From Terriglobia bacterium (GTDB lineage Bacteria; Acidobacteriota; Terriglobia; JAIQFV01), in the NCBI GenBank assembly GCA_020072965.1, contig JAIQFY010000010.1, forward strand, positions 1-35,998: a DNA stretch of 35,998 nt, in the 5' to 3' direction. The notes under the pieces were generated by a model. That model was not told where the DNA came from. It saw only the letters and a program-made list of their open reading frames with translations, and searched no databases. A program made the position numbers and the translations under genes. This document shows positions 8,264-16,857 of the stretch, in pieces (position 1 is the stretch's first letter; every line of letters begins with the position of its first letter).

Positions 8264-9595
8264 ATGAGACGCGCCTGCCTGTTGATCATTTTCATTGCTT
8301 CCACATTTTGCCTCAGCGCGCAACAGCATCCCGTTGATGCGCTCAAAGTCATTCAGGAGTTCGATCGGATCGCTGCTCGAGACCTTTGGCCGGGATTCGA
8401 GCCTGCAAAGACGCCAATTGAATTCTACGACGGAATAAGTACTTATCTTTGCAACCACCCTTCCCCACCGGATGGATTCCGGCCGGTTCCCGGTCGAAGA
8501 AACGTTTATCTCTATGCAGGCCAGCATGAAACCGTGCGCGCCAACACCGGCACGGAAGTCAACGGCATCCCCACCGCCACGGCAGATGTTTCCAACCCGA
8601 GGAATTCTTCGGCGGAGGAACTCGCCGCTTTGCTGCTTCACGAGGCATTCCATGTTTTTGAGCACCAGCGCTACCCGAAATGGGGCGCCAATGAAGTGGA
8701 TCTGTTCACTTATCCCGTGGACAATCCCGCGCTGCTGGCCGAGAGGCGGCTTGAGAGTGCTGCGCTGGTTCGGGCGTTGGGCGCGAAGGACGACAAGGAC
8801 GCAAATTGCTGGGCCAGGAGAGCACTCGAAATTCGCGCCAAGCGCTTCGGGGCGATCCCGGCGAATGCCGCAGCTTATGAGCGGCAGGTGGAACTGTTTG
8901 AAGGGCTGGCGCAGTATGTTCAGTTCCGCTCCATCGGGAAGTCGGCCGCCCTCACGGCCGATGACTTTCCACCCGACCAGGGACAGGTTCGCCAGCGCGG
9001 GTATGCAACCGGACAGGCGCTCGGGTTACTGCTCGAGCGCTTCGATCCCGCTTGGAAATCAAAGCTTGGCGCCGAGCAGGGTGGATCGTTGGATGAGCTT
9101 CTCAGCGACCGCTTGCGTGGAATGACAATTCATGCCACATGCGACTTTGCTGCGGAGGAATCCGACGCCGCCGTGGCGCGGGCCCGACGTGATATTGCCG
9201 AATCGGCCGCCAACCGGAAGCGGCAGAAGCAGGAGTTTCTCGACGCCCGGGGAACCCGCATTGAAATCGTCGCGGGCAAAGAACCTCTCTGGCCGAATGC
9301 TTTTGACCCTTGGAATGTCATGATTCTCGGCAACAACGAAATCCTGCACACACGCTGGATCAAGCTGGGCAACGGCAGCGGCACCATTGAAGTCCTCGGG
9401 CACTCAGCCTTGACAGAGGCGGCGGGCACTCACCCTCTTTTCAACGGGGTTCATCGGCTGATCGTTACCGGTCTGGCCGACCCCAAGGTTTCCGTCAGCG
9501 AAGGCAAGGTGACCCTCACGGCCAGTGGCGTCAAGGCCACCTTTACCGGAACGGTTCAACGAGAACCGAACGTCGTTCGCATTGTCCTGCCATGA
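8264..9595 (+). CDS. Secreted HExxH zinc metalloprotease-like protein
   Basis: The 443-aa precursor has a signal peptide (RRACLLIIFIASTFCLSA, then QQ) and should be exported. LLHEAFHVFEH (HExxH at about residues 126-130) is a zinc-binding helix, and ELFEGLAQYVQ about 80 residues later supplies a plausible third ligand, Glu 213, as in gluzincins. The last 110 residues are rich in beta strands and may be a separate domain. GGAGG at 8251 is 8 nt before ATG 8264; a TTG at 8261 is less likely. I do not recognise a named peptidase family. Activity is inferred from the motif alone. No partner gene is adjacent. Confidence 0.78.
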   Translation: MRRACLLIIFIASTFCLSAQQHPVDALKVIQEFDRIAARDLWPGFEPAKTPIEFYDGISTYLCNHPSPPDGFRPVPGRRNVYLYAGQHETVRANTGTEVNGIPTATADVSNPRNSSAEELAALLLHEAFHVFEHQRYPKWGANEVDLFTYPVDNPALLAERRLESAALVRALGAKDDKDANCWARRALEIRAKRFGAIPANAAAYERQVELFEGLAQYVQFRSIGKSAALTADDFPPDQGQVRQRGYATGQALGLLLERFDPAWKSKLGAEQGGSLDELLSDRLRGMTIHATCDFAAEESDAAVARARRDIAESAANRKRQKQEFLDARGTRIEIVAGKEPLWPNAFDPWNVMILGNNEILHTRWIKLGNGSGTIEVLGHSALTEAAGTHPLFNGVHRLIVTGLADPKVSVSEGKVTLTASGVKATFTGTVQREPNVVRIVLP

Positions 9596-10064
9596 AGTCA
9601 TATTGTACAGACTCCCCCCAGCCCGTGACAAAGATGTGACATTCTCCTCTTATATTACCAGCGTTGAATGTTTGTGATTTTTCTTGCCAGCAAGATCTAT
9701 GGCTTTCGGGGGCGGGCATTTACGGTGAATGACAGACAGAATCCTACCTCACTGTATGACTTGGCTTCCTTTCCGCCAAAATCTTTCCCGAATCAAACCC
9801 CTTCAAATGAGGATGGCAGAGGAGCCTAAGTGCTTTTCAAAACCCTCCTATCGTCAATCGACCTAAAAACAATTTCCGGGAATTCGTTTCGCTCTTCTTC
9901 TTACGATATGAGGAGAAGAATACCGAGCAGGTTCGCCCGGGGCATGGTGAGCAGGTTTTCAAGCAATTACAGCAGCTTGGGCTTGCGAGCATGGATTTCA
10001 CGTTTCTGTTACGTACTGTGATGGCCGAGAGGTCCTTGTGCCGATCACAGAACATGGAGGCAGT
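9596..10064. other. Intergenic region upstream of secreted beta protein
   Basis: About 470 nt with no credible gene. Small open frames here have no ribosome binding site or domain. The promoter for the gene at 10065 must lie here, but I cannot single out boxes. Confidence 0.4.
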
Positions 10065-11216
10065 ATGCGGATTAAGATGATTTTAGTGTTAGCACTTTTG
10101 GGACTACTTGTCATAAGCACCTCAATGTTCGGCCAAACTTTTTGGACGCATAAAGACCTGGTATTCGGTCAGGTGGCTGCCGGCGGCGGGTATGAGACGG
10201 TTCTCAACGTCACCAATCGAGGCAGTGCCGCCTATACCGGGACAATGTATCTCTTCACGGGCAACGGCGACGCTTGGACACCATTCGTCAATGGCGTTCT
10301 AGCAAACGGGACCATGAATGTTTCCATCCCCCCGGGCGTCACGCAAAGCTTTCATATTACGGTGAACGGGGGTGTTCAAGCCGGAACGGTGTTCATTTTC
10401 ACTGGTAGCACTGCAAACAACAATTTCCTGGAGGGAAATCTCACCTACTTCATTCGTTCAGGTTCTACGATTACGGATAGCGTCGGGGTTCCTCCCTCGA
10501 ATGAGCTCTATTTGTCTACGGTGGCTTTTGAGGACTTCTCAACAATCGCACTCGCCCTGAACAATGGAGATGCCACTCAAAGCCACATCGCGCACCTTAC
10601 CCTGAGACTTTTCAATGAGAGCAATGCCAATGTGGCAACCAAGACCTTGGACCTTTGTGGTCATGCGTGCCATATGGCACAGTTCCTGAGCGAAATTTTT
10701 TCAGGAACCAGTTTAGGTCGCGGCCGACTTGAGATTTCAACTGCTGACTATCCCGTCTATGGAACCGCCCTGACATTCGTAAACAATCAGTTCTCCTCCC
10801 TGCCGTTAGGGGGTTCCCCGCGCGCTTACACGTTTACCACCAACACCCCTGCATTTGGTATCACGACGACGGGAGATGCCAGTCTGTGGGTGGATGGCAT
10901 TTATGTCAGGGGCTACGTGCGATTCACCAGTCTCAACGGCTCTTCCCTCACTACTCCGGAAACCTATTTCCTGGGGGGCCGGTTAATCGGAACCGCCTTG
11001 AGAGTGTCTTTTTACGCCGACGGAGGTAACCAGGTCTTCGGGGGTCCAGCAGCGAATGCCTACATAAGAATTCCCAACTTCACTTTCGGAGCAAATTCCC
11101 TGAATGATGCTAATAATATATTTGTGGTGACTTGGGTGGATCCCGCATTCCCGAGTGGCACTTTCGCGTACGGCACCACCCGGACAGGGACGATGACGAT
11201 GACCCGGACCAACTGA
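10065..11216 (+). CDS. Secreted beta-rich hypothetical protein
   Basis: The 383-aa precursor starts with a clear signal peptide (KMILVLALLGLLVISTSMFGQ). The mature part is rich in Thr, Ser, Asn and Gly and has alternating beta-strand patterns. It contains GGGYETVLNVTNRGSAAYTG and a later segment (ELYLSTVAFEDFSTIALALNN to GRGRLEISTADYPVYGTAL) that parallel modules near the visible end of the FG-GAP gene at 1-2270. GGAGG lies 4 nt before ATG 10065, which I prefer over an in-frame GTG at 10038 because the signal peptide then begins correctly. It is probably an exported surface or matrix protein; the function is not known. Confidence 0.75.
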   Translation: MRIKMILVLALLGLLVISTSMFGQTFWTHKDLVFGQVAAGGGYETVLNVTNRGSAAYTGTMYLFTGNGDAWTPFVNGVLANGTMNVSIPPGVTQSFHITVNGGVQAGTVFIFTGSTANNNFLEGNLTYFIRSGSTITDSVGVPPSNELYLSTVAFEDFSTIALALNNGDATQSHIAHLTLRLFNESNANVATKTLDLCGHACHMAQFLSEIFSGTSLGRGRLEISTADYPVYGTALTFVNNQFSSLPLGGSPRAYTFTTNTPAFGITTTGDASLWVDGIYVRGYVRFTSLNGSSLTTPETYFLGGRLIGTALRVSFYADGGNQVFGGPAANAYIRIPNFTFGANSLNDANNIFVVTWVDPAFPSGTFAYGTTRTGTMTMTRTN

Positions 11217-11270
11217 TCCTGTTTCTCAACACGGGGAGAGTTGCTCGTTGACTGGGTAGAGGACGGGGAG

Positions 11271-11301
11271 GCGCACACATGCGCGGTTGGCATGTGTGCG
11301 C
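11271..11301. repeat. 12-bp inverted repeat, 7-nt loop (copy of the 3053 family)
   Basis: GCGCACACATGC at 11271-11282 pairs with 11290-11301 around 7 nt. The same stem core and loop length occur at 3053-3093. It lies between convergent genes, so it could also help end transcription, although no T-run follows directly. Confidence 0.8.
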
Positions 11302-11318
11302 AACGCCTGTTTTTCTAT

Positions 11319-11348
11319 CGTAGGGGCGCATAGCTATGCGCCCCTACG
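11319..11348. repeat. 30-bp perfect palindrome between convergent genes
   Basis: The half-site CGTAGGGGCGCATAG is followed immediately by its exact reverse complement, with no loop. It sits 18 nt after the previous inverted repeat and 42 nt from the stop of the leftward oxygenase gene. It may be a dispersed palindrome or a bidirectional transcription barrier. Confidence 0.85.
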
Positions 11349-11390
11349 GTAAATCCTGTCGGTCTTTTGACATTTTCAATGACGTTCGTA

Positions 11391-12026
11391 TTAGTAATTC
11401 AGGAATCGGGCAATACGATCGCGAAACCAATTATGTTTTTTCCCCAGTTCATCAAAAGTGAAAACCATGAGCACCCTTTCCCCGCCTTCCTTTGGCGTGA
11501 CTCCTCGATGGAGCATGCGTCCTCCAGACATGAACAACAGGTCTCCCGGCCCCAGGGAGATTCGCTGATGAGGGAAAACTGAAAACACCTGGGGAATGAC
11601 ATAAAGCGGATAGAGGAGAAATTTCAGGAATCGCGTGAGTCGTGGAGAGATCACATGGATCTGGCCGTCATTGCTGTTCATCAGTGCGAGAAGGATGACC
11701 CAGGTGTGCCCATCCAGATGCCACCGAAAACCATCCCCCCGGCGCGTGTAACGCTGGACGCGCATGCTCCGCCGCGGGCTGTCCAACCACTGCAGGCGTT
11801 GGCCTGCCATCTCTTCCGCCCTCGCGAGAAGGCGCCGTTCGCCGAATGAGAAGACTTCCGGCAGGCGAGTCCGGATGACTTCCCCATCAATGACCTGATA
11901 TCGCGGACCGAGTCCCCATCGACCCAGGGTCTCGACGAATAGTCCCTTGTTCCCCTGAATTAATTCCAGGAAGTGGTGGACCTCTTCCGTAGACAGGAAA
12001 TTCTTGACCAGAATATACTGCTCCAC
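11391..12026 (-). CDS. 2OG-Fe(II) dioxygenase (prolyl 4-hydroxylase-like)
   Basis: This 211-aa protein carries the iron facial triad HxD at 103-105 (RWHLDGH) and a distal His 173 (MLHRG), followed by Arg 184 (GERVLMVF) for 2-oxoglutarate, on a double-stranded beta-helix pattern. Enzymes of this fold hydroxylate proteins or small molecules using O2 and 2-oxoglutarate. The frame is open to ATG 12116. However, GTG 12026 has GGGAGG 7 nt upstream and starts right at the conserved VEQYILVKNFLS segment, so I use it. The gene is divergent from the SDR gene, with about 210 nt between. The substrate is unknown. Confidence 0.82.
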   Translation of the reverse strand: MEQYILVKNFLSTEEVHHFLELIQGNKGLFVETLGRWGLGPRYQVIDGEVIRTRLPEVFSFGERRLLARAEEMAGQRLQWLDSPRRSMRVQRYTRRGDGFRWHLDGHTWVILLALMNSNDGQIHVISPRLTRFLKFLLYPLYVIPQVFSVFPHQRISLGPGDLLFMSGGRMLHRGVTPKEGGERVLMVFTFDELGKKHNWFRDRIARFLNY

Positions 12027-12177
12027 CTGCGGTCCTCCCAAATTGGCACTTTGATGTGCGACTCTACAGTGATGTACCCGACTCACGCCCTTTGGGGGCG
12101 GCGACAAAAAGACCATCCAGGTCAGATTGGGAAATAAGACAACCCGAAAACAAATTGAGGATTGTCCACTTCGCGTA

Positions 12178-12198
12178 TGGGAGTTTAATTTAATCCCA
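12178..12198. promoter_or_regulatory. Imperfect AT-rich palindrome in the divergent promoter region
   Basis: TGGGA (12178-12182) and TCCCA (12194-12198) flank an AT-rich 11-nt centre. It lies 42 nt before the SDR start and 152 nt before the oxygenase start. It could be an operator; nothing else supports it. Confidence 0.3.
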
Positions 12199-12239
12199 AT
12201 TCATGTAGAATAACAAATATCAGGTGAGAATGCCTTTCG

Positions 12240-13256
12240 ATGAAATACTTCATTACAGGGGCGACTGGATTTATCGGCTCTCACGTGGCTGCCCAGCTGA
12301 TTGAGTCCGGGCACGAGGTTGTGGCCCTGGTCAGAGACCGGGAGCGCGCACGAGTTCTCTCCGCGCTGGGAGTGAAGCTCTTTGAGGGAGACGTTGTCAA
12401 CCGGGAGAGCCTGCTCGCCCCCATGACCGATGTCGACGGGATTTTTCATCTGGCGGCCTGGTACAAGATCGGGGCGCGTGATAAAGGTACCGCTTATTGG
12501 ACCAACGTCATTGGGACTCGTCACGTTTTGGAGGTGATGAAGGAATTGTCCATTCCCAAGGGTGTTTATACCAGCACCGTCGCGGTCTTTTCGGATACCC
12601 ACGGCGCCCTTCCGGATGAATCTTTTCGCTACGAGGGTTCCCACCTCAGCGAGTATGACCGTACAAAATGGTTGGCGCATTACACCGTCGCATTACCGAG
12701 GATGCGAGCAGGCCTTCCCCTGGTCATTGTGCAACCCGGCGCAGTGTATGGCCCGGGGGACCCGAGCATCCTGGGCAACACCTTGCGTCAATATCTGCGA
12801 CGGCGGCTTCCTATGATCCCCCGCGCCAGTGCGTTTTGCTGGGCGCACGTGGACGATGTCGCGAGAGGTCATCTCCTGGCCATGGACAAGGGGCGGCCGG
12901 GAGAAAGCTATATCCTTGCCGGGCCGAAACACAGTCTGGTCGAAACGTTCGAGATGGCAAGCTCCATAACCGGAATCAAGCCTCCACCGGTTCGCGTTCC
13001 ATCGGCCCTGATGAAGGGAATGTCCTTCCTTGTTCGCCCATTTGAGCCGTTCATCCCGCTGCCCGAGGCTTATACCTCGGAAGGGTTGCGGGTGGCGGCG
13101 GGCGTGACCTACCTGGGTAACAACGAAAAGGCGCGGCGCGAGCTGGGTTATGACCCACGGCCCTTAAGGGATGGGCTGCCCGAAACGCTGCGCGGGATGA
13201 TGAACGAACTGGGAATCAAACCTGAAGCTGGAGTCTCAATGAACAAAGGAGTGTGA
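12240..13256 (+). CDS. NAD(P)-dependent extended SDR (epimerase/dihydroflavonol-reductase-like)
   Basis: This 338-aa protein has the Rossmann glycine motif GATGFIGS at residues 7-14 and the catalytic YxxxK (YDRTK, about 139-143). An upstream TSTVAVFS supplies the Ser/Thr, and VQPGAVYGPGD is typical of extended SDRs. The overall pattern is closest to HpnA/dihydroflavonol-4-reductase-like members, which act on sugar nucleotides or carbonyl compounds; the substrate cannot be assigned. AGGTGAG lies about 11 nt before ATG. The stop is 2 nt from the next start, so the two genes should be one transcript. Confidence 0.85.
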   Translation: MKYFITGATGFIGSHVAAQLIESGHEVVALVRDRERARVLSALGVKLFEGDVVNRESLLAPMTDVDGIFHLAAWYKIGARDKGTAYWTNVIGTRHVLEVMKELSIPKGVYTSTVAVFSDTHGALPDESFRYEGSHLSEYDRTKWLAHYTVALPRMRAGLPLVIVQPGAVYGPGDPSILGNTLRQYLRRRLPMIPRASAFCWAHVDDVARGHLLAMDKGRPGESYILAGPKHSLVETFEMASSITGIKPPPVRVPSALMKGMSFLVRPFEPFIPLPEAYTSEGLRVAAGVTYLGNNEKARRELGYDPRPLRDGLPETLRGMMNELGIKPEAGVSMNKGV

Positions 13257-13258
13257 TC

Positions 13259-14047
13259 ATGATCATCTCAGTAATAAACCACACGAACGGCCAAATCCTC
13301 GATGAGGAGATCCAGCGGGTGATTCAAGCGATCAATCGCCAGATCGCCCAGGATTTCGAACCGTATTGGAGCCTGGGAGCCAGGCTGCGGCTGGAAGGCC
13401 GTAGCGGCAAAAAGCCAAGCAAGGTGGACCTGGCCGACATGCGGGGCGATGCCGTCCTCTACCTCTGGAGCGGGGCCGATGTATCGGGCGCCCTGGGCTA
13501 TCACGACACCAACAACCGCGGCATCCCCTATGGCTTTGTTTTCACTAAGCTCTCAAAGGAGCTGGGCGAGAACTGGACCGTCACCCTTTCCCATGAAGCG
13601 CTGGAACTGATCGCCGATCCCGAGGCTAATCTGCTGGTTCAAGGTCCACATCCCACCGATCCTGATCGGGCCGTTTTCCACTGGTATGAGATGTCAGATG
13701 CGGTGCAGGGTGACACCTACAAGATCGATGGAGTGGAAGTTTCCAATTTTGTGTTGCCGTTGTACTTTACAGGCGGGGACGAACTAGGCAGTCGCAACGA
13801 CTTTCTGGGCCGCGCCCACAAGGGCAAGACATTGCAGTCGTTCGGCGTGAACCCGGGGGGCTACATCGGCTTTTTCGACCCCCACACCGGCAAACACAGC
13901 ACGTTTTCGATGAAGGGCGACGCCAGGGCGGCAAAACGCCTTGCCCTGAAGCTCAAGACCAAAAGCGCCCGCAGCTATCGCCATCAGTACTTAACTTCAA
14001 GCCGGAACAAGACAGCGGACTTGATTGCGGTTAACAGGAATCGGTGA
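13259..14047 (+). CDS. Hypothetical protein with HExxE motif, co-transcribed with the SDR
   Basis: This 262-aa soluble protein contains TVTLSHEALELIADPEANL. The HExxE arrangement could bind a metal as in some peptidase-like proteins, but I do not recognise an established family. Other conserved-looking pieces are GIPYGFVFTKLSKELGENW and GVNPGGYIGFFDPHTGK. AAAGGAG (13245-13251) is 7 nt before ATG 13259; GTG 13253 is too close to it. There is no signal peptide. The gap to the SDR is 2 nt, so the two probably serve one pathway. The tail is basic. Confidence 0.72.
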   Translation: MIISVINHTNGQILDEEIQRVIQAINRQIAQDFEPYWSLGARLRLEGRSGKKPSKVDLADMRGDAVLYLWSGADVSGALGYHDTNNRGIPYGFVFTKLSKELGENWTVTLSHEALELIADPEANLLVQGPHPTDPDRAVFHWYEMSDAVQGDTYKIDGVEVSNFVLPLYFTGGDELGSRNDFLGRAHKGKTLQSFGVNPGGYIGFFDPHTGKHSTFSMKGDARAAKRLALKLKTKSARSYRHQYLTSSRNKTADLIAVNRNR

Positions 14048-14077
14048 GAAGCCCTGCACCCCGTCAAGATGGCTTCG

Positions 14078-14497
14078 CTACTTCTTAAATAGGTTCTCGA
14101 AGGCCTTGCGGGGATCGTCGGAGCGGGAGGAGGCATGAGAGGTCTCGCGCTCGATGGTCACGCGGGGCGAATAAAAGGTACATTCGTTTCGCGCATCTTT
14201 CTTCGCCACGCGCTCTTCGATCGGGCGACTGCACTCGAAATGCGCCGTGGGTTCAAAGTAATTGCACTGCTTGCAACTGTGCAGTTCGAAGCCGCAACGC
14301 GGACACTTCCCGGCGTAATCCGGCTCGCCGGGAAGGATGGCGCCACATCCGGCGCAGCGGACCACTGAATGCGTCGCGGGCATATTCGGCGTTCGCGGCC
14401 CAAAAATATCGGGCCTTGCAGCAGGCGACTGTCCTGGACGCTTTTCACCCCGGTCAGTATCCTGATAGCCTCGCTGTCGGTATTTGCGGTCTCCCAT
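14078..14497 (-). CDS. Multi-CxxC zinc-ribbon hypothetical protein, 139 aa
   Basis: The central part has RCAGCG, KCPRCG and SCKQCNYF knuckles, then further Cys in FECSRPIEER and ECTFYSPR. This gives a zinc-ribbon pair that may bind two zinc ions. The ends are charged and disordered-looking. AGGAG lies 5 nt before the ATG. It is tail-to-tail with the HExxE gene. I cannot name the family; the repeated CxxC spacing and good start site make it a real gene. A nucleic-acid or protein-binding role is only a guess. Confidence 0.72.
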   Translation of the reverse strand: MGDRKYRQRGYQDTDRGEKRPGQSPAARPDIFGPRTPNMPATHSVVRCAGCGAILPGEPDYAGKCPRCGFELHSCKQCNYFEPTAHFECSRPIEERVAKKDARNECTFYSPRVTIERETSHASSRSDDPRKAFENLFKK

Positions 14498-14822
14498 CGG
14501 TTCTCCTGTTTTGCCCGGCCACGGACCCGGGGAATTGAATAATCAACTGACTAAATTCGCGCCGAGCTTCTTCCCAAAGAAGAGTCCGCCAGTCCACCAG
14601 GCTCCACCGCGGCGCGGGCTTGAAGAAAGTGTAGAACCGGAGAGGGGCGAATTCAAGGAGAATGTATCATGGATTCCGCATCCAAGATAGTTTGGTGGCG
14701 AGACGGTTTAACACTTGCGCCCTCTCGACGAGATCATTAGATTATGAGTCCTCACACTGCTCCGATCAGACTTCTCAGGCAAAAGGTAATTGCCCGACAC
14801 CCGGCAAGGGAGAGATCAACAT
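14498..14822. other. Divergent intergenic region without genes
   Basis: 325 nt between divergently transcribed small genes. No coding frame here has support. It must contain both promoters, but no clear -10/-35 pair stands out. Confidence 0.4.
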
Positions 14823-15281
14823 ATGCCATCTGTTTTTGACAAGCTCAATTTCAAAGGGCAGCAGGAAATCCTGGTGGTGAATGCACCTCCCAGCTTTGAG
14901 CGGGAGTTGTCACGCCTTACCGGCGTAGTTATCCACCGTGTCCCCGGCGCGCTGAAGGAGGTTCCCTTCTCGCTGGCGTTCGTCACCAGGAAGCGGGAAG
15001 TTGACGCGCTCGCCAAGGCGGTGGCTTCCAAAACAAAGGGTGACGTCATTGTGTGGTTCGCCTATCCCAAAGGAACCTCGAAGAAGTACCGATGTGATTT
15101 CAACCGCGATTCCGGCTGGGACGCACTTGGCGCAGCGGGTTTCGAGGGGGTGCGGATGGTTGCTATCGACGAAGATTGGTCTGCTCTGAGGTTTCGGCGG
15201 ACTGAGTTTATCAAGTCGATCCGCCGCGATCCAAAACGGGCCATGTCCCCTACCGGGAAAAAAAGAGCCGCACGGAGGTAA
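14823..15281 (+). CDS. Conserved hypothetical protein, 152 aa
   Basis: The protein reads as a compact alpha/beta domain: FDKLNFKGQQEILVVNAPPSFE, then GDVIVWFAYPKGTSKKY, DFNRDSGWDALGAAGFEGV and AIDEDWSALRFRRTEFIK. The same architecture occurs in many bacterial hypotheticals that I know only as uncharacterised. The start at ATG 14823 follows GGGAGAG at a good distance. An in-frame upstream ATG at 14790 lacks such a site. The C-terminus is very basic. No signal peptide is present. Confidence 0.7.
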   Translation: MPSVFDKLNFKGQQEILVVNAPPSFERELSRLTGVVIHRVPGALKEVPFSLAFVTRKREVDALAKAVASKTKGDVIVWFAYPKGTSKKYRCDFNRDSGWDALGAAGFEGVRMVAIDEDWSALRFRRTEFIKSIRRDPKRAMSPTGKKRAARR

Positions 15282-15399
15282 TAGGGGAAACGATATTCGC
15301 CCGACGCGCACCTCCCACGGACAAAGAAGTCCAGCGGCGGCTATAGATTGACTTCAGAGACGCACCCGGAGGTGGCGGAGGCATGGACGGAGGTCAACA

Positions 15400-15846
15400 G
15401 TGAAGATATTCAATTCATTCGGGCGTTTGCGACGGCTTGTCTTGTTCTTCGTTATTCCAGCTTTATGGTTCACAGCCACCTCATGGGGCGATACCGTGCG
15501 AGATCGGATCATCGGGACGTGGCGTGGTTCTTCTACGTGTATCAATCGGGAAGTAGCTCCCGCGTGCAAGGACGAACAGGTCATCTATCGAATCAAAGGG
15601 ACGGCCGGGAAACCGGATGCGGTGACGGTTGAGGCGGATAAAATCGTGGACGGGAAGGCCGTGCCGATGGGCGTCCTCGAATTCGCATACCAATCCATGG
15701 ATGGCAGCTGGACGTCAGAGATTGAGACGGCTCGCTTTCATCAGCTGTGGAGACTTGTGGTCCGCGGGGCCACAATGACGGGGACTCTGAGCCTGTTGCC
15801 CTCGAAGACCATCGTGCGGAAATTGGAGCTCCACAAGGAAAAGTGA
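15400..15846 (+). CDS. Secreted hypothetical protein, 148 aa
   Basis: GTG 15400 is preceded by GGAGG at 6 nt. The protein begins with a basic stretch and a hydrophobic core (LVLFFVIPALWFTATSWG) that fits a cleavable signal peptide. The mature part, about 120 residues, starts RIIGTWRGSSTC, has two Cys close together and is rich in beta strands, reminiscent of small lipocalin-like periplasmic proteins. I do not recognise the family. Confidence 0.65.
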   Translation: MKIFNSFGRLRRLVLFFVIPALWFTATSWGDTVRDRIIGTWRGSSTCINREVAPACKDEQVIYRIKGTAGKPDAVTVEADKIVDGKAVPMGVLEFAYQSMDGSWTSEIETARFHQLWRLVVRGATMTGTLSLLPSKTIVRKLELHKEK

Positions 15847-15927
15847 TCACCACCCGGCCCGATGAAGATGATAATTCAAAGAGTCATCCCGTGACATGAT
15901 GTCCTCAGGGCGGAGGGAATGCATTCT

Positions 15928-16857
15928 TCACACAATCGTATATGGCGGATTGAACTCCGGCACCCCTGCATGTCTCTCTGCGATCCATCTCAAAACATAG
16001 ATTGTCTTCGGGTTGGTCAGCCCGCCCGTTAACGTATTTGGAACTACTTCCAGGAGGGCGTGGCTGGCCGGATCCTTGTAATAATCCATATCGGGTTCGA
16101 CCAGGACACAATCCTTTCCATCAATGACCTTCCCATCGTTTTCATGAAAAGTCAGTTGGACATTCGCCTCCCCGAACTGGATCTGCTTGAAGCTGAGTGT
16201 AGCTCCGGGATGGAAAAACCCTGATCCGATCTCCGGCTTAAAATGCCCTTGCTCGGCAGCGGCCTTGACTTGATTGACGAGGGCCACGTCCGCATACGCA
16301 AAGAACCGGTCCTGCGCTACTTTCTCCCACACGATCTGCTTCAAATAATCCAGCGGACTCCCCTCGGGCAGGAAGATCTGGCTCATCGCAGTCGTGATGT
16401 TGAGCAGGGAAGCAAGCGTTTCGGGCCTTCTTTCCATCCACTGGTCATAGCGCTCCCTTGCTTCGGTTCCTGCTACACCACTGGCAAGAAATGGCAAACG
16501 CTGTGAAATGGCGTCCCATCGCGCTTCACTAAAATCGAACTTAGCTTCCTTGGGCAGCAGCATCAAACCAAGCTGTGCCTCCTTCTTGGGAGACAAACGC
16601 AACGGATGAAAACCTGCTTGATCCTTTCCAGTTGCAGAGGCAATCACAGTATAGTCATCGCCGAAGTTGTCATAAAAGGGAAGGTCAGGAAAGCGGACGC
16701 TCGGTTTCGTTTCGAAGGGTGCCCGTACCTCCTTCTGGTTGCCGTCGATCACTCGATACAGGATCTCCGCTCCCTCTCTCATCAGCTGCCGGGTTCCGTC
16801 GTAGATGTTCACGACCAGGATCGAGGATTGACCGGAGGAAGATTTCTTCGTGGGCAT
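15928..16857 (-). CDS. Hypothetical protein, 309 aa, unrecognised family
   Basis: The ATG at 16857 follows AAAGGAG at 5 nt; the frame opens 10 codons earlier at 16887 without a site. After a Ser/Lys-rich start, ILVVNIYDGTRQLMREGAEILYRV suggests a beta-rich domain. A helical middle follows (ETLASLLNITTAMSQIF), then a beta-rich C-terminal half. There is no signal peptide, membrane segment or catalytic motif that I can identify. It stands alone, tail-to-tail with the small secreted protein. Codon use and length argue for a real gene. Confidence 0.68.
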   Translation of the reverse strand: MPTKKSSSGQSSILVVNIYDGTRQLMREGAEILYRVIDGNQKEVRAPFETKPSVRFPDLPFYDNFGDDYTVIASATGKDQAGFHPLRLSPKKEAQLGLMLLPKEAKFDFSEARWDAISQRLPFLASGVAGTEARERYDQWMERRPETLASLLNITTAMSQIFLPEGSPLDYLKQIVWEKVAQDRFFAYADVALVNQVKAAAEQGHFKPEIGSGFFHPGATLSFKQIQFGEANVQLTFHENDGKVIDGKDCVLVEPDMDYYKDPASHALLEVVPNTLTGGLTNPKTIYVLRWIAERHAGVPEFNPPYTIV

